DNA of 64,000 bases from CAYFZO01 sp964347615 (GTDB lineage: Bacteria; Pseudomonadota; Gammaproteobacteria; Poriferisulfidales; Oxydemutatoraceae): assembly GCA_964347615.1 (NCBI GenBank), contig CAYFZO010000002.1, positions 1 to 64,000 of the forward strand, written 5' to 3'. This document shows positions 25,998-36,572 of this stretch, one piece after another (within the stretch, counting starts at the first letter, position 1; each line of letters opens with the position of its first letter). The notes under the pieces are model-generated. The model did not search any database and was not told the DNA's origin. It was given only the letters and a program-made list of their open reading frames with translations. Both the position numbers and the translations under genes were made by a program.

Positions 25998-26921
25998 TCA
26001 GACCCTGTCTATGCCTTTTTCACCGAACAGCCCGGCCGGTCTCAGCAGGATGAACAACATCGCAACCAAATAGCCGAACCAGTTTTCGATGCCTTGTCCG
26101 CCGAACAGGTCGGCAACGTAAATTTCGCCGAGCTTTTCAGCCACGCCGATCAGCAACCCCCCGACGATGGCGCCGGGTATCGAGGTCAGGCCGCCGATCA
26201 GGATCACCGGCAGACCTTTGAGCACCACCGCGGTCAAAGTGAACGACACGCTGATCCGGTCGGCCCACAGCAGTCCCGCGACCAGCCCGATGATGCCGGT
26301 CACCGCCCATACGATGCCCCAGATACGCGACAGCGGGATGCCGACGGCCATCGCCGCCATGTGATCGTCGGAGACCGCACGCAGCGACATGCCGGTCTTG
26401 GTCTTCTGGAAGAAGAGCGACATCCCGAGGATCATCGTGCCCGCGACAATCGCCGCGAAGATGTCAAAGGACGAAATGAGAATGTCGAGCCACGGTACGT
26501 AGTCGGCGACGAATATGGGGTCGGGACTCAGCAACTGGAAGTCGAAAAACTCCGACAGCTTAAGCCCGTGCACCGCCGAGTCCCAGATGCCTTGGGAGAA
26601 GCCTTCCAGGAAAACGCTGAGACCCACCGTCGCCATGAACAGCGACAACAGAGATTGGTTGGCGAGCGGGCGCATGATGAAACGCTCGATCAGCAAGCCC
26701 ATTATGACCATTGCGCCGAGCGTCAGGATGAACGCGTACCAGAACGACACGCCCTGTTCGGTCATCTTGACGAAAGTTAAGCCGGCAAACAGCAACATTG
26801 TGCCCTGCGCGAAGTTGAACACCCCGGAAGACTTGTAGATCAGGACGAAGCCGATTGCGACCAGCGAGTACATGATCCCGCTGAGCAATCCGACGACGAC
26901 GGTTTCAATGAAAAACAGCAT
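25998..26921 (-). CDS. Liv-type ABC transporter permease (LivH-like)
   Basis: First membrane subunit, 307 residues, with the LivH start GLLSGIMYSLVAIGFVLIYK, the VFNFAQGTMLLF motif and the coupling loop KTKTGMSLRAVSDDHMAAMA that contacts the ATPases. About eight membrane segments are visible. It lies between the livG-like and livM-like genes with short spacers, consistent with one operon. Confidence 0.93.
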   Translation of the reverse strand: MLFFIETVVVGLLSGIMYSLVAIGFVLIYKSSGVFNFAQGTMLLFAGLTFVKMTEQGVSFWYAFILTLGAMVIMGLLIERFIMRPLANQSLLSLFMATVGLSVFLEGFSQGIWDSAVHGLKLSEFFDFQLLSPDPIFVADYVPWLDILISSFDIFAAIVAGTMILGMSLFFQKTKTGMSLRAVSDDHMAAMAVGIPLSRIWGIVWAVTGIIGLVAGLLWADRISVSFTLTAVVLKGLPVILIGGLTSIPGAIVGGLLIGVAEKLGEIYVADLFGGQGIENWFGYLVAMLFILLRPAGLFGEKGIDRV

Positions 26922-26950
26922 GTCGGTTGCTCTTGCGCCAGGCCCCCAGA

Positions 26951-27754
26951 TTAATGCGAAGTCCCGAGATAGGCTTCGATGACTTTCTCGTTCTTCTTGA
27001 TTTCATCGGGCGTGCCGTCACCTATCTTCTCACCGTAGTCCATCACGATGACGTGGTCGGAAATGTCCATCACGACGCTCATATCGTGCTCTATCGCAAC
27101 GATGGTGGTACCGAGCTCGCGGTTGATTTCCATGATGAAACAAGACATGTCCTGCTTTTCCTCGAGGTTCATGCCGGCCATCGGCTCGTCCAGCAGCAGC
27201 ATCTTGGGCTCCATCGCCATCGCCCGGCCCAGTTCGACGCGCTTTTGCAGACCGTAGGAAAGCTTGCTGACCGGGGTGTTGCGGATTGACTGAATCTGCA
27301 AAAACTCGATGATCTCCTCGACTTTCTCCCGGTGTTTAACCTCTTCGCTGCGAGACCTGCCGAAATACACCATCTGCTCGACGAAAGTCGACTTAATCTT
27401 CAGATTCCTGCCGGTCATGATGTTCTCCAGGACCGTCATCCCTTGAAACAGGGCGATGTTTTGAAAAGTGCGCGCGATTCCCCGCACCGCGGCGTCGTGC
27501 GCCCGCATGCGCTTGGCGGTGTACCCGTCAAACGTAATCGTGCCTTGCTGTGCACGGTACACGCCGTTGATGAGGTTCAACATCGAACTTTTGCCCGCGC
27601 CGTTCGGTCCAATCAACGCACAGATCTCGTTTTCGATTACGTCGAAACTGATGTCGGCGATCGCTTGGACCCCCTTGAAGCTCAGCGAAATGTTCTTGAC
27701 GCTCAACAGCGGCCGACGCCCGCCGGAAGAAGCTGATTTGGATTCGGTCGGCAT
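26951..27754 (-). CDS. Liv-type ABC transporter ATPase (LivG-like)
   Basis: Second ATPase subunit, about 267 residues. Walker A is LIGPNGAGKSSMLNLI, the signature region is LSYGLQKRVELGRAM and Walker B is MLLLDEPMAGMN. The C-terminus VIEAYLGTSH matches the LivG-type end. ATG 27754 lies 14 bp after the ligase stop; an in-frame TTG at 27772 inside the ligase gene is less likely. Confidence 0.92.
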   Translation of the reverse strand: MPTESKSASSGGRRPLLSVKNISLSFKGVQAIADISFDVIENEICALIGPNGAGKSSMLNLINGVYRAQQGTITFDGYTAKRMRAHDAAVRGIARTFQNIALFQGMTVLENIMTGRNLKIKSTFVEQMVYFGRSRSEEVKHREKVEEIIEFLQIQSIRNTPVSKLSYGLQKRVELGRAMAMEPKMLLLDEPMAGMNLEEKQDMSCFIMEINRELGTTIVAIEHDMSVVMDISDHVIVMDYGEKIGDGTPDEIKKNEKVIEAYLGTSH

Positions 27755-27768
27755 ATCGGATGGTACCC

Positions 27769-29613
27769 TCAAAAGCTTGAGATTCGGAAATCGATCCGGG
27801 AGCCGCTGCGCGGGTCGTCGAAAGCGAAGCTCTCCTGCCCGGCGTGCAGCGCCTGAAGCATAGCGGAAAAGTGCTCCGCCATCACGCTTCTGCGCATTTT
27901 ATGGGTCCACGTGAGCTCCTCGGTCTGCGGCGCCAGCTGCCGGTTGAAAATCAGAAAGTGCGCGACTTCAGGCTGGTCGCCCGCGGCGGCAAGACGCCGG
28001 TTCGCTTCCTCGACCTCCTGCCTGATCAACGCCAAAACTTCCGGTTTGGACGCCAGATCCGCGTAACCGGTGTAGCGAACGTCGTTGTGGTTGGCCCAAG
28101 CGCTGACGGTCTCGCCGTCTATCGTGACGACGGCGACGAGAGACTCCTCTCCGTCGCCGTGGACAAAAGCCTCGTTGACGTAGAGAGACTCCTTGATTTC
28201 CCTCTCTATCACTTTCGGCATGAAAGTCGCGCCGTCGCGTAACTTGCCGAGCGCCGACAGTCGGTCCACCACCGTCAGCTCGCCGCTGCCGCTCATCACA
28301 CCGACGTCGCCGGTGTGAAACCAACCGTCTTGGTCCAAGGCCGCGGCGGACGTGGCTTCATCCTCGTAATATTCGGTGCAGACGTTCTCGCCTCTGCACA
28401 TCACTTCGCCGTTGGCGGCAATCTTTACTTCCATGCCGCTCACCGCGTGCCCGACGTTTTTCTCGGTTCTTTCCTCGACCTGCATGGTGGTGAATCCAAG
28501 CGTTTCGGTGGTGCCGTAAATTTGCTTCAGCTCGATGCCGAGCGAGTCGAAAAACATGAATACGTCCCTGCTGATTGCGTCGCCCCCGGTAAAGGCAACG
28601 CGCAAATGGTTAAGGCCGTAGAGCTCGCGTATCGGCACGGCCACCAGAACGTCTCCCAGAAGCGAACGCTTGTTGCGCGACGCATCCCCCCCGTTCTCCA
28701 TTCTTTTCATGTAATTATCGTACAGCCGTCTCGACAACCCCCGGGTCAACTCGATACGTTCACGGATCGTCGCGCGAATCTGCTTGTACACGTGGGGCGG
28801 CGCGAACAGAACCGACGGAGACACTTCACGCAGGTTCTCCATCACGGTTTCGGCGTTCTCGGGACAACTCAGGCACATGCCGGTGACGTGCGACAGGATG
28901 TAACCGCAAAGCAGATTGGTGGGCAAGAAAATCGGCATGAACGAAAGCACTTCGTCGGCCTCGGTTACTTTTTCGGCCTCGGCGACGTACTCCGCGACGT
29001 TGATGACGTGGCGGTGGCGCAGAACCAACGCTTTCGGATGCACCTCGACGCCTGAGGTGAACAGGATCAACGCCGGATCGTCACCGCTGCCGGCGGCCAC
29101 CGCTTCCGTGTAACAGCCAGGGTGTGCCGCGAGGTATTCGTCGCCGCGCTTTTGGACGCCCTCGAAATCACGCACCAGGCGCGGGTCGTAGCCGCTCATG
29201 CCCCGCCCGGCGGTGTAAATGATGAGCTCGAACGAAATTCCCAAGGAAGCCAAGCCGAGCACGGCGTCCACCTGCTGCTGGTCTTCAGCCACCACGTAAC
29301 GAGGAGCAACCTTCTTCAGTCTCTCGACGAGCTCTTCACCCGCAAGGTTGCCGTAAATCGGCATCGGTACCGCACCGATGGACTGACACGCGGTGATCGC
29401 GCAGAAAATGCGGGGGACGTTGCCGCCGATAACCGCAACCGCGTCTCCCTTGACCACTCCCGCGTCGGCAAGACCGCAAGCAAAACGGCGCACTTCAACC
29501 TGCACGTCGTCCCACGTCAAACTCTTCCACAATCCCAATCTCTTGGCGCGCATGGCCACTTTGGCGCCGCGGGTCCGGGCTTGATGGCTCAGTAGCTGGG
29601 GAAGCGTATTCAT
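27769..29613 (-). CDS. AMP-dependent acyl-CoA ligase-like protein with altered P-loop motif
   Basis: An ANL-superfamily adenylating enzyme of 614 residues at the head of the transporter operon. Motif A5 (IYGTTETLGFT) and A7 (WFHTGDVG) are present, and the hinge region reads VVDRLSALGKLRDGATFMPK, typical of a long-chain-type subfamily found beside Liv-type transporters. The usual TSGTTGxPKG phosphate loop, near residue 190, instead reads TSGVEVHPKA, keeping Ser, Gly, Pro and Lys but losing the TTG core. ATG 29613 is chosen by similarity of the N-terminus MNTLPQLLSHQA to the family. It likely activates the imported acid, but activity is uncertain. Confidence 0.85.
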   Translation of the reverse strand: MNTLPQLLSHQARTRGAKVAMRAKRLGLWKSLTWDDVQVEVRRFACGLADAGVVKGDAVAVIGGNVPRIFCAITACQSIGAVPMPIYGNLAGEELVERLKKVAPRYVVAEDQQQVDAVLGLASLGISFELIIYTAGRGMSGYDPRLVRDFEGVQKRGDEYLAAHPGCYTEAVAAGSGDDPALILFTSGVEVHPKALVLRHRHVINVAEYVAEAEKVTEADEVLSFMPIFLPTNLLCGYILSHVTGMCLSCPENAETVMENLREVSPSVLFAPPHVYKQIRATIRERIELTRGLSRRLYDNYMKRMENGGDASRNKRSLLGDVLVAVPIRELYGLNHLRVAFTGGDAISRDVFMFFDSLGIELKQIYGTTETLGFTTMQVEERTEKNVGHAVSGMEVKIAANGEVMCRGENVCTEYYEDEATSAAALDQDGWFHTGDVGVMSGSGELTVVDRLSALGKLRDGATFMPKVIEREIKESLYVNEAFVHGDGEESLVAVVTIDGETVSAWANHNDVRYTGYADLASKPEVLALIRQEVEEANRRLAAAGDQPEVAHFLIFNRQLAPQTEELTWTHKMRRSVMAEHFSAMLQALHAGQESFAFDDPRSGSRIDFRISSF

Positions 29614-29694
29614 GATTTTTTTAAACGAATCTTGCGCACCGTTGTTTATTTCATCATGCAAGCCGCCCACCAACTTCGTGCGCCCTGATAATAT

Positions 29695-29722
29695 AAAAAA
29701 GCCGTTCGCCTCGGCGAGCGGC
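29695..29722 (-). terminator. Terminator-like hairpin upstream of the ligase-transporter operon
   Basis: On the reverse strand GCCGCTCGCCGAGGCGAACGGC folds into a 9-bp stem with one mismatch, followed by six T. No reverse-strand gene lies upstream of it before the divergent mltF, so it is either in the leader of the ligase operon (attenuator) or ends a short RNA started in the mltF-ligase spacer. Confidence 0.7.
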
Positions 29723-29858
29723 GGGCGCATTGTTGTTCCGCGAGGGCGGCAAAAGGTTAGCATTAATGCACAACCCCCCCCATAAATGCAAGTTTCGCCG
29801 AAATCCGGGGCATTTCACCGAACCCGCCCGGCGAATCCCGCCCGGGCGGTGCCGCAGG

Positions 29859-31232
29859 ATGCAGCTCGGGCTTGCGTTCGCAACGGTTGCCGTGGTTACG
29901 TCGGCCTGCAACGTGAATCAGCCGCCGGCGCACGAGAACCGGCTTTACGCCGTCGTCCGCACCACGCCGGCCGCGTGGTATTTCGAAAGGGATACCAGCA
30001 AAGGCATCGACCACGATTTGCTGACGCTGTTCGCCGAGTCGCTGGACCTGGAACTCGAAATCGACTACGTTCCCAACACCGCCGCCGCGCTCGACGCCCT
30101 GTGCAACCCCCGGGGACAGTTGGCCGTCGGGCTGCTGACGTCGCCGTCCGCCGGCAGCGACAAATTCCGTGCCGGACCCCGCTACGGCGCACTGAGACAG
30201 CAGTTGCTCCGCCGTTTCGACCAACCCCACCCGTCGAGCACCACCGAACTGGTCATGAAGGACGTCGAGGTAGGCGCGGAACCGGCGCAAATCGAAACCC
30301 TGCGCCGCCTCAAGCAACGCAACGGCGATCTGACCCGATTGAACGTCCACGAAGATCTCAGCCCGCACGACCTGATTGAACTGACCGACCGGGGGTTCGT
30401 CGAATATACGGTTGCCGATTCACACGCAGTGAGGATGACCAAGCGTTTTTACCCGCGCATAAAAGAAACCTTTGACCTCAGCGGCGAACTGCCGTTGCAC
30501 TGGATATTCGGAGAATGCGCCGGCGACCGAATCGTTTCTTCGGCGGAGGCGTTTTTCGCAAGCGCCGAAACGAACGGAACACTCAAGCAAATCTTCGACC
30601 GCTACCACGGGCACGCGACGCAACTCAGCTACCCCGAAAAATTAACCTTCATAGAAAACGTTCAGCGGCGACTCGGACGATACAAACCGTTGTTCGTCGA
30701 AGCCGCCCGCGAGACCGGTCTCGACTGGAGGCTGCTGGCCGCGCTGGGGTACCAGGAATCCCGCTGGAACCCGAAAGCGCACTCGCCGAGCGGGGTCGAA
30801 GGACTGATGATGCTGACCTTGGAGGCAGCCAAACAAGTCAACGTTTGGGACCGCAACGACCCCTACCAAAGCATCATCGGCGGCGCGCACTTTCTGCTCG
30901 ACCTCAAAAAGCGGCTTCCCTCCGGGGTCGAGGAACCCGACCGCACCTGGTTCGCTCTGGCGGCCTACAACACCGGTCTCGCCCGCGTCGAAAGAGCGAT
31001 GAAAGCCGCACGCGACAAGGGGCGCAATTCCCTGCTGTGGGTCGAAGTGCGCGATTTCCTGCGCACCTCCCCATCCAAGCACAAACGTCCTCTGAACGTC
31101 CCCCTCACCTTCGTCTACAACGTGCGCGCTTACCGCGACGTGTTGGCGTGGTCCGACGGCGCGTTGCGTTTCGACGTGCACGGCGAAGCGCCGAAAGCGC
31201 CCAAGCTACCTAGTGCCCCGGCGCCGATTTGA
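29859..31232 (+). CDS. mltF: Membrane-bound lytic transglycosylase MltF
   Basis: Cleaves peptidoglycan glycan strands from the outer membrane. The 457-residue precursor has a short signal with a lipobox TSAC near residue 17, a periplasmic-binding-protein-like regulatory domain (about 30-270) and a C-terminal SLT domain with catalytic Glu in YQESRWNP, then GLMMLTLEAA and AYNTGLARV. ATG 29859 directly precedes the signal peptide; earlier in-frame ATGs exist. Its 3' end overlaps the convergent tadA by 23 bp. guaB-guaA-tadA beside mltF is the common gammaproteobacterial layout. Confidence 0.92.
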   Translation: MQLGLAFATVAVVTSACNVNQPPAHENRLYAVVRTTPAAWYFERDTSKGIDHDLLTLFAESLDLELEIDYVPNTAAALDALCNPRGQLAVGLLTSPSAGSDKFRAGPRYGALRQQLLRRFDQPHPSSTTELVMKDVEVGAEPAQIETLRRLKQRNGDLTRLNVHEDLSPHDLIELTDRGFVEYTVADSHAVRMTKRFYPRIKETFDLSGELPLHWIFGECAGDRIVSSAEAFFASAETNGTLKQIFDRYHGHATQLSYPEKLTFIENVQRRLGRYKPLFVEAARETGLDWRLLAALGYQESRWNPKAHSPSGVEGLMMLTLEAAKQVNVWDRNDPYQSIIGGAHFLLDLKKRLPSGVEEPDRTWFALAAYNTGLARVERAMKAARDKGRNSLLWVEVRDFLRTSPSKHKRPLNVPLTFVYNVRAYRDVLAWSDGALRFDVHGEAPKAPKLPSAPAPI

Positions 31233-31716
31233 CCGCACCTCCGCCCTTTCGCGCCTGCTTCCGCTTGCGTCTGTCCTCGAAAAACGCCTGCAACAGGGCT
31301 GCACAATCCTCCGCGAGCACGCCGCCGCTGACCTCGAGACGATGATTGAACGCGGCAGCGGCGCGCAGGTCGAGCACGCCGCCGAGAACCCCGCTTTTCG
31401 GGTCGCGCGCGCCGAACACCAGCCGCCGAATCCGTGCGTGGACCGCGGCACCGAAACACATCGCACAAGGTTCAAGCGTCACATACAAGACCGCGCCGGT
31501 GAGGCGGTAATTACCGAGCACTCGGGCGGCTTCACGCAAAGCCAAGACCTCGGCGTGGGCGGTGGGATCGTTTGCCCCGATCGGGGCGTTGCGGGCGCGG
31601 GCGACAACTTCTTGCCCCGCCGCGACCACCGCACCGACCGGGGTTTCGCCGGAATCGGCGGCAAGCTGCGCCTGCTCCAGAGCGCAACGCATGAAATCGA
31701 CGTCGGAGCGCGTCAC
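31210..31716 (-). CDS. tadA: tRNA-specific adenosine deaminase TadA
   Basis: Deaminates the wobble adenosine of tRNA-Arg(ACG) to inosine. The zinc and catalytic residues are in DPTAHAEVLALREAA (HAE) and TLEPCAMCFGA (PCxxC). About 168 residues from a GTG at 31716, which has GTGAGG upstream and sits 10 bp after the guaA stop; earlier codons lie inside guaA. The C-terminus carries an extra basic tail (RRKRKQARKGGG). It follows guaA in the same operon. Confidence 0.94.
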   Translation of the reverse strand: MTRSDVDFMRCALEQAQLAADSGETPVGAVVAAGQEVVARARNAPIGANDPTAHAEVLALREAARVLGNYRLTGAVLYVTLEPCAMCFGAAVHARIRRLVFGARDPKSGVLGGVLDLRAAAAFNHRLEVSGGVLAEDCAALLQAFFEDRRKRKQARKGGGAVKSAPGH

Positions 31717-31726
31717 GGCGAAGACC

Positions 31727-33332
31727 TCACTCCCATTCGATCGTCGCCGGCGGCTTGCCGGTAACGTCGTAACACACCCTCGACACCCCCGACACCTCGT
31801 TGACGATCCGCCGCGCGACCCCGTCGAGAAAATCCTCGGGCAGGCGCGCACGGCTCGCGGTCATGAAGTCGCTGGTTTCGACCGCGCGCAAAACGACGAC
31901 GTGGCTGTACTCCCTGCCGTCCCCCATGACGCTGACCGACTTCACCGGCAGAAACACCGCGAACGCCTGAGACACCGAGTCGTACAAGCCTCCGCGTCTG
32001 AGCTCGTCGATGAAGATTCGGTCGGCCAAGCGCAGGGTCTCGACGTATTCCTCCTTGACTTCCCCTAAGACGCGAACCGCAAGCCCCGGGCCGGGAAAAG
32101 GGTGGCGACCGACGATCTCGTCGGGCAGGCCGAGTTCGCTCCCAAGCTTCCTGACTTCGTCCTTGAACAACGAAGACAACGGTTCAAGCAACTTCAGCCG
32201 CATGCGTTCGGGGAGGCCACCGACGTTGTGGTGAGATTTGATCAAGTGCGACGACTGCGACGCCGCGGACTCGATGACGTCGGGGTAAATCGTGCCCTGC
32301 GCAAGCCAGGCGACCCGGGGAAATTTCGCCGCTTCCCTCTCGAAGACGTCTATGAACAGGCCGCCGATGATTTTCCTCTTCTCCTCGGGGTCGCTCACGC
32401 CGCGCAGCGCGCCAAAAAACGCGTCCTCGGCGCGCACGTGCACCAGATCAACGCCTACGTGCTTGGAGAAGGTCTCGACGACCTGCTCGGCTTCCCCCAA
32501 CCTGAGCAGGCCCGTGTCAACAAACACGCAGTGCAGCTGCGGCCCGATTGCGCGATGGATGAGCACCGCGGCCACCGCAGAATCAACGCCGCCCGACAAA
32601 CCGAGGATAACTTCCTCGTCGCCGACCCGCCGACGAACCTCCTCGAGCTGCCGCTCGGCGATCGCGTGCGGAGTCCACGACCGCCCGCAGCCGGCGATGA
32701 CGGTCAAGAAACGCTCCAATATCGCGTTGCCGCTCGGCGTGTGCGTTACTTCGGGATGAAATTGCAGGCCGTAATAACGACGAGACTCGTCGGCCATCGC
32801 CGCGACCGGCGAGCCGGCGGTGGCCGCCACCGCCTTGAATCCGGGCGGTATCTCGACCACCTTGTCGCCGTGCGACATCCACACGTCCAAGGTATCGCTG
32901 CCGGCGTCGTGAACGCCGTCCAACAGCCGGTTGGAACACACCACCGACACTTGAGCGTGCCCGAATTCCCGGCGCCGCGACGGTTCAACCGCGCCGCCGA
33001 GCTGGTGCGCCATCGCCTGCATTCCGTAACAGATACCAAGCACCGGCACGCCGCGTTCAAACACGCTCGGATGCACCGCCGGAGGATCGTCGACGTCGGC
33101 GGCGATCGATTCGGGCCCGCCCGACAAGATCACGCATTGCGGGGCGAACTCGGCGAGCACGTCGGCGTTCACCGCCCGCCAGTCGAAAATCTCGCTGTAG
33201 ACGCCGAATTCGCGCACTCGGCGTGCAATCAGTTGCGTGTATTGCGAGCCGAAATCCACAATCAGCGCCTTGTCCCCGGCGCGCCCGATCGAATCCGCCG
33301 GGCGGGCGGCGGCGACCGCGCTGACCCGCGCT

Positions 33333-33340
<8 letters not shown>
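31727..33340 (-). CDS. guaA: GMP synthase (glutamine-hydrolysing)
   Basis: Aminates XMP to GMP. The N-terminal class-I glutamine amidotransferase has the nucleophile Cys in LGICYGMQAMAHQLGG and later Glu in the HPEVTHT segment. The ATP-pyrophosphatase domain has the P-loop LGLSGGVDSAVAA, and the dimerisation domain ends ATIEWE. The GTG at 33340 overlaps the guaB stop by 8 bp (GGTGTCTGA), giving 537 residues, slightly more than E. coli. guaB-guaA is the conserved purine operon. Confidence 0.95.
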
Positions 33341-34787
<1,447 letters not shown>

Positions 34788-34842
34788 GGCGGCGTGCTTT
34801 CGGGCGATTGTATCATAAGGGGGAACGAAACCTCAGACGCTG

Positions 34843-36219
34843 ATGTCCGACGCCGAAACAGAATTCTCCGAAAACCGGCGCAAGGTTTACACGGTGAGCC
34901 GCCTGAACCGCGAAGTCAGGCGGCTGTTGCTCGACCACTTCGAACCGGTCCGGCTTGAAGGCGAGATTTCAAACCTTTCACGGCCCGCCTCCGGACACGT
35001 TTACTTCTCGCTGAAAGACACCGACGCCCAAGTTCGGTGCGCGATGTTTCGCGGCAGAAACCGCACGCTCGATTTCAAGCCCGAGAACGGGATGCAGGTC
35101 CTGGTGCACGCGCGCGTTGACCTGTACGAGGTGCGCGGAGACTTCCAACTGATCGTGAACTTCATGGAAGTCGCCGGACGCGGCGAACTGCACAGACGCT
35201 TCGAGGAAGTCAAACGCAAGCTGGCAAAGGAAGGATTGTTCGAGCAAGCGCGCAAACGGGCGATACCCGAGGCTCCGCGCCGCGTCGGCGTGATTACGTC
35301 CAAGCACGGTGCCGCACTGCACGACGTCCTGACGACGTTGAAGAAGCGTTTCCCCGCGATCGAGGTCGTCGTGTATCCGACTCCGGTGCAAGGCGACGAA
35401 GCGCCCGCGTCAATCTGCCGGATGATCGAGACCGCCAACTCCCGTCGCGAAACCGACGTGCTGATCCTGGCCCGCGGCGGCGGATCGCTCGAGGATCTGT
35501 GGGCATTCAACGAAGAGCGCGTGGCACGCGCCGTCGCGGCTTCCGCCCTGCCGATCATCACCGGCGTCGGCCACGAAGTGGACTTCACCATCGCCGACTT
35601 CGTCGCCGACGACCACGCACCGACGCCGACCGCCGCGGCGCAACGGGCAAGCCCCGACCGCGCCGCGCTGCTGCAAAACGCCGCCGACTTGCACCGACGC
35701 ATGAGGAACCGCCTGACGGAACGGCTCAGGGCAACCGCGCAAACGTTGGCGTTGCAGCAATCGCAGTTGATGCGCTTTCACCCGGCAACCCGCATCGAGC
35801 AGTGGATGCAAAAAGTGGACGAGGCGGGCGAACGCCTGCGTCTCGACGCCAGAAACTTCATGGACGTCGCGGCCCGGCGGCTTGCATTCCTGAAGACGGC
35901 GCTGGAGCATCGCGCCCCGTTGGGCGACGTCCGCGCCGCGGCGGCGCGTTCGGCAAACGCCGCAAAAGCGATGAACCTCGCCGCCGGACGCGCGGTTCAG
36001 GTGCATCGCCACCGTCTCGAGCAGCTCTCGGCGCGCCTTGACGCCCGAAACCCGCTTGCCACGCTGCAACGCGGCTACGCAATCGCCATTGACGAACGAG
36101 GCCGTGCGATTCGGTCGGTCGGCTCGGTCGAAACCGGGCAGAAAATCGAAGTGCGCGTAGCGGACGGACGAATCGGCGCCACGGTGAAAAGGCTGCACCG
36201 AGAGAAACAAACGACGTGA
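34843..36219 (+). CDS. xseA: Exodeoxyribonuclease VII large subunit
   Basis: Large subunit of the single-strand-specific exonuclease ExoVII. 458 residues with the N-terminal OB-fold (VYTVSRLNREVRRLL, LEGEISNLSRPASGHVYFSL), the catalytic domain with RVGVITSKHGAALHDV and the DVLILARGGGSLEDLWAFN motif, then a long coiled-coil region, and a C-terminal ATLQRGYAI segment. The divergent xseA/guaB pairing is standard in gammaproteobacteria. xseB is not adjacent. Confidence 0.96.
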   Translation: MSDAETEFSENRRKVYTVSRLNREVRRLLLDHFEPVRLEGEISNLSRPASGHVYFSLKDTDAQVRCAMFRGRNRTLDFKPENGMQVLVHARVDLYEVRGDFQLIVNFMEVAGRGELHRRFEEVKRKLAKEGLFEQARKRAIPEAPRRVGVITSKHGAALHDVLTTLKKRFPAIEVVVYPTPVQGDEAPASICRMIETANSRRETDVLILARGGGSLEDLWAFNEERVARAVAASALPIITGVGHEVDFTIADFVADDHAPTPTAAAQRASPDRAALLQNAADLHRRMRNRLTERLRATAQTLALQQSQLMRFHPATRIEQWMQKVDEAGERLRLDARNFMDVAARRLAFLKTALEHRAPLGDVRAAAARSANAAKAMNLAAGRAVQVHRHRLEQLSARLDARNPLATLQRGYAIAIDERGRAIRSVGSVETGQKIEVRVADGRIGATVKRLHREKQTT

Positions 36220-36572
36220 TTCGCGCGGTTTGACGGGCGCTTGAACCACGCCGGAGCAGTGCCGGAATCGCCGCCCGGCCGTCGGGCCGGATGGACCCGG
36301 GCAACGCGGGAGCGCCCCGACCTCCCGGAACGGGGCAAGCGAGGCCGGTGCCGGCGGGAATCTGCATCAGGAAGCATCGACCGGGTCCCGATCCGGCTCT
36401 GAGGCAAGGCTTTATCGCCTCAAAATCAAAGGCTGTTAAATCAAGACATTATCACAGCCTTGCGACCTGAGGCCCATACAGGCACTTGCACACGTTGGGC
36501 ATAAGTTGTAAAAAGCGTGCGCCCAAAACAAGCCGACCAACCGAATAAGGCCAAACCAATAAGGAAACTGTA
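36220..36572. other. 353-bp intergenic region before the H1-tailed dksA
   Basis: No gene is seen. The first half is very GC-rich with inverted repeats CCGGCC-GTCG-GGCCGG (36275-36290) and GCCCCG...CGGGGC (36313-36335), neither followed by a T-run. The second half turns AT-rich and should hold the dksA promoter. Confidence 0.6.
36486..36514 (+). promoter_or_regulatory. Candidate promoter of the H1-tailed dksA
   Basis: TTGCAC (36486-36491), a 17-base spacer and TAAAAA (36509-36514). The -35 is a good match and the -10 a moderate one. A strong ribosome site, AAGGAAA, lies just before ATG 36573. Confidence 0.35.

Noticed and set aside
24861..26780. 639-codon plus-strand open frame opposite the livM- and livH-like genes
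   Set aside because: Composition is His/Gln/Asp/Arg-rich and repetitive, the mirror of hydrophobic membrane codons; no start signal or homology pattern.
36275..36335. GC-rich inverted repeats after xseA considered as a terminator
   Set aside because: No T-run follows either hairpin on either strand.
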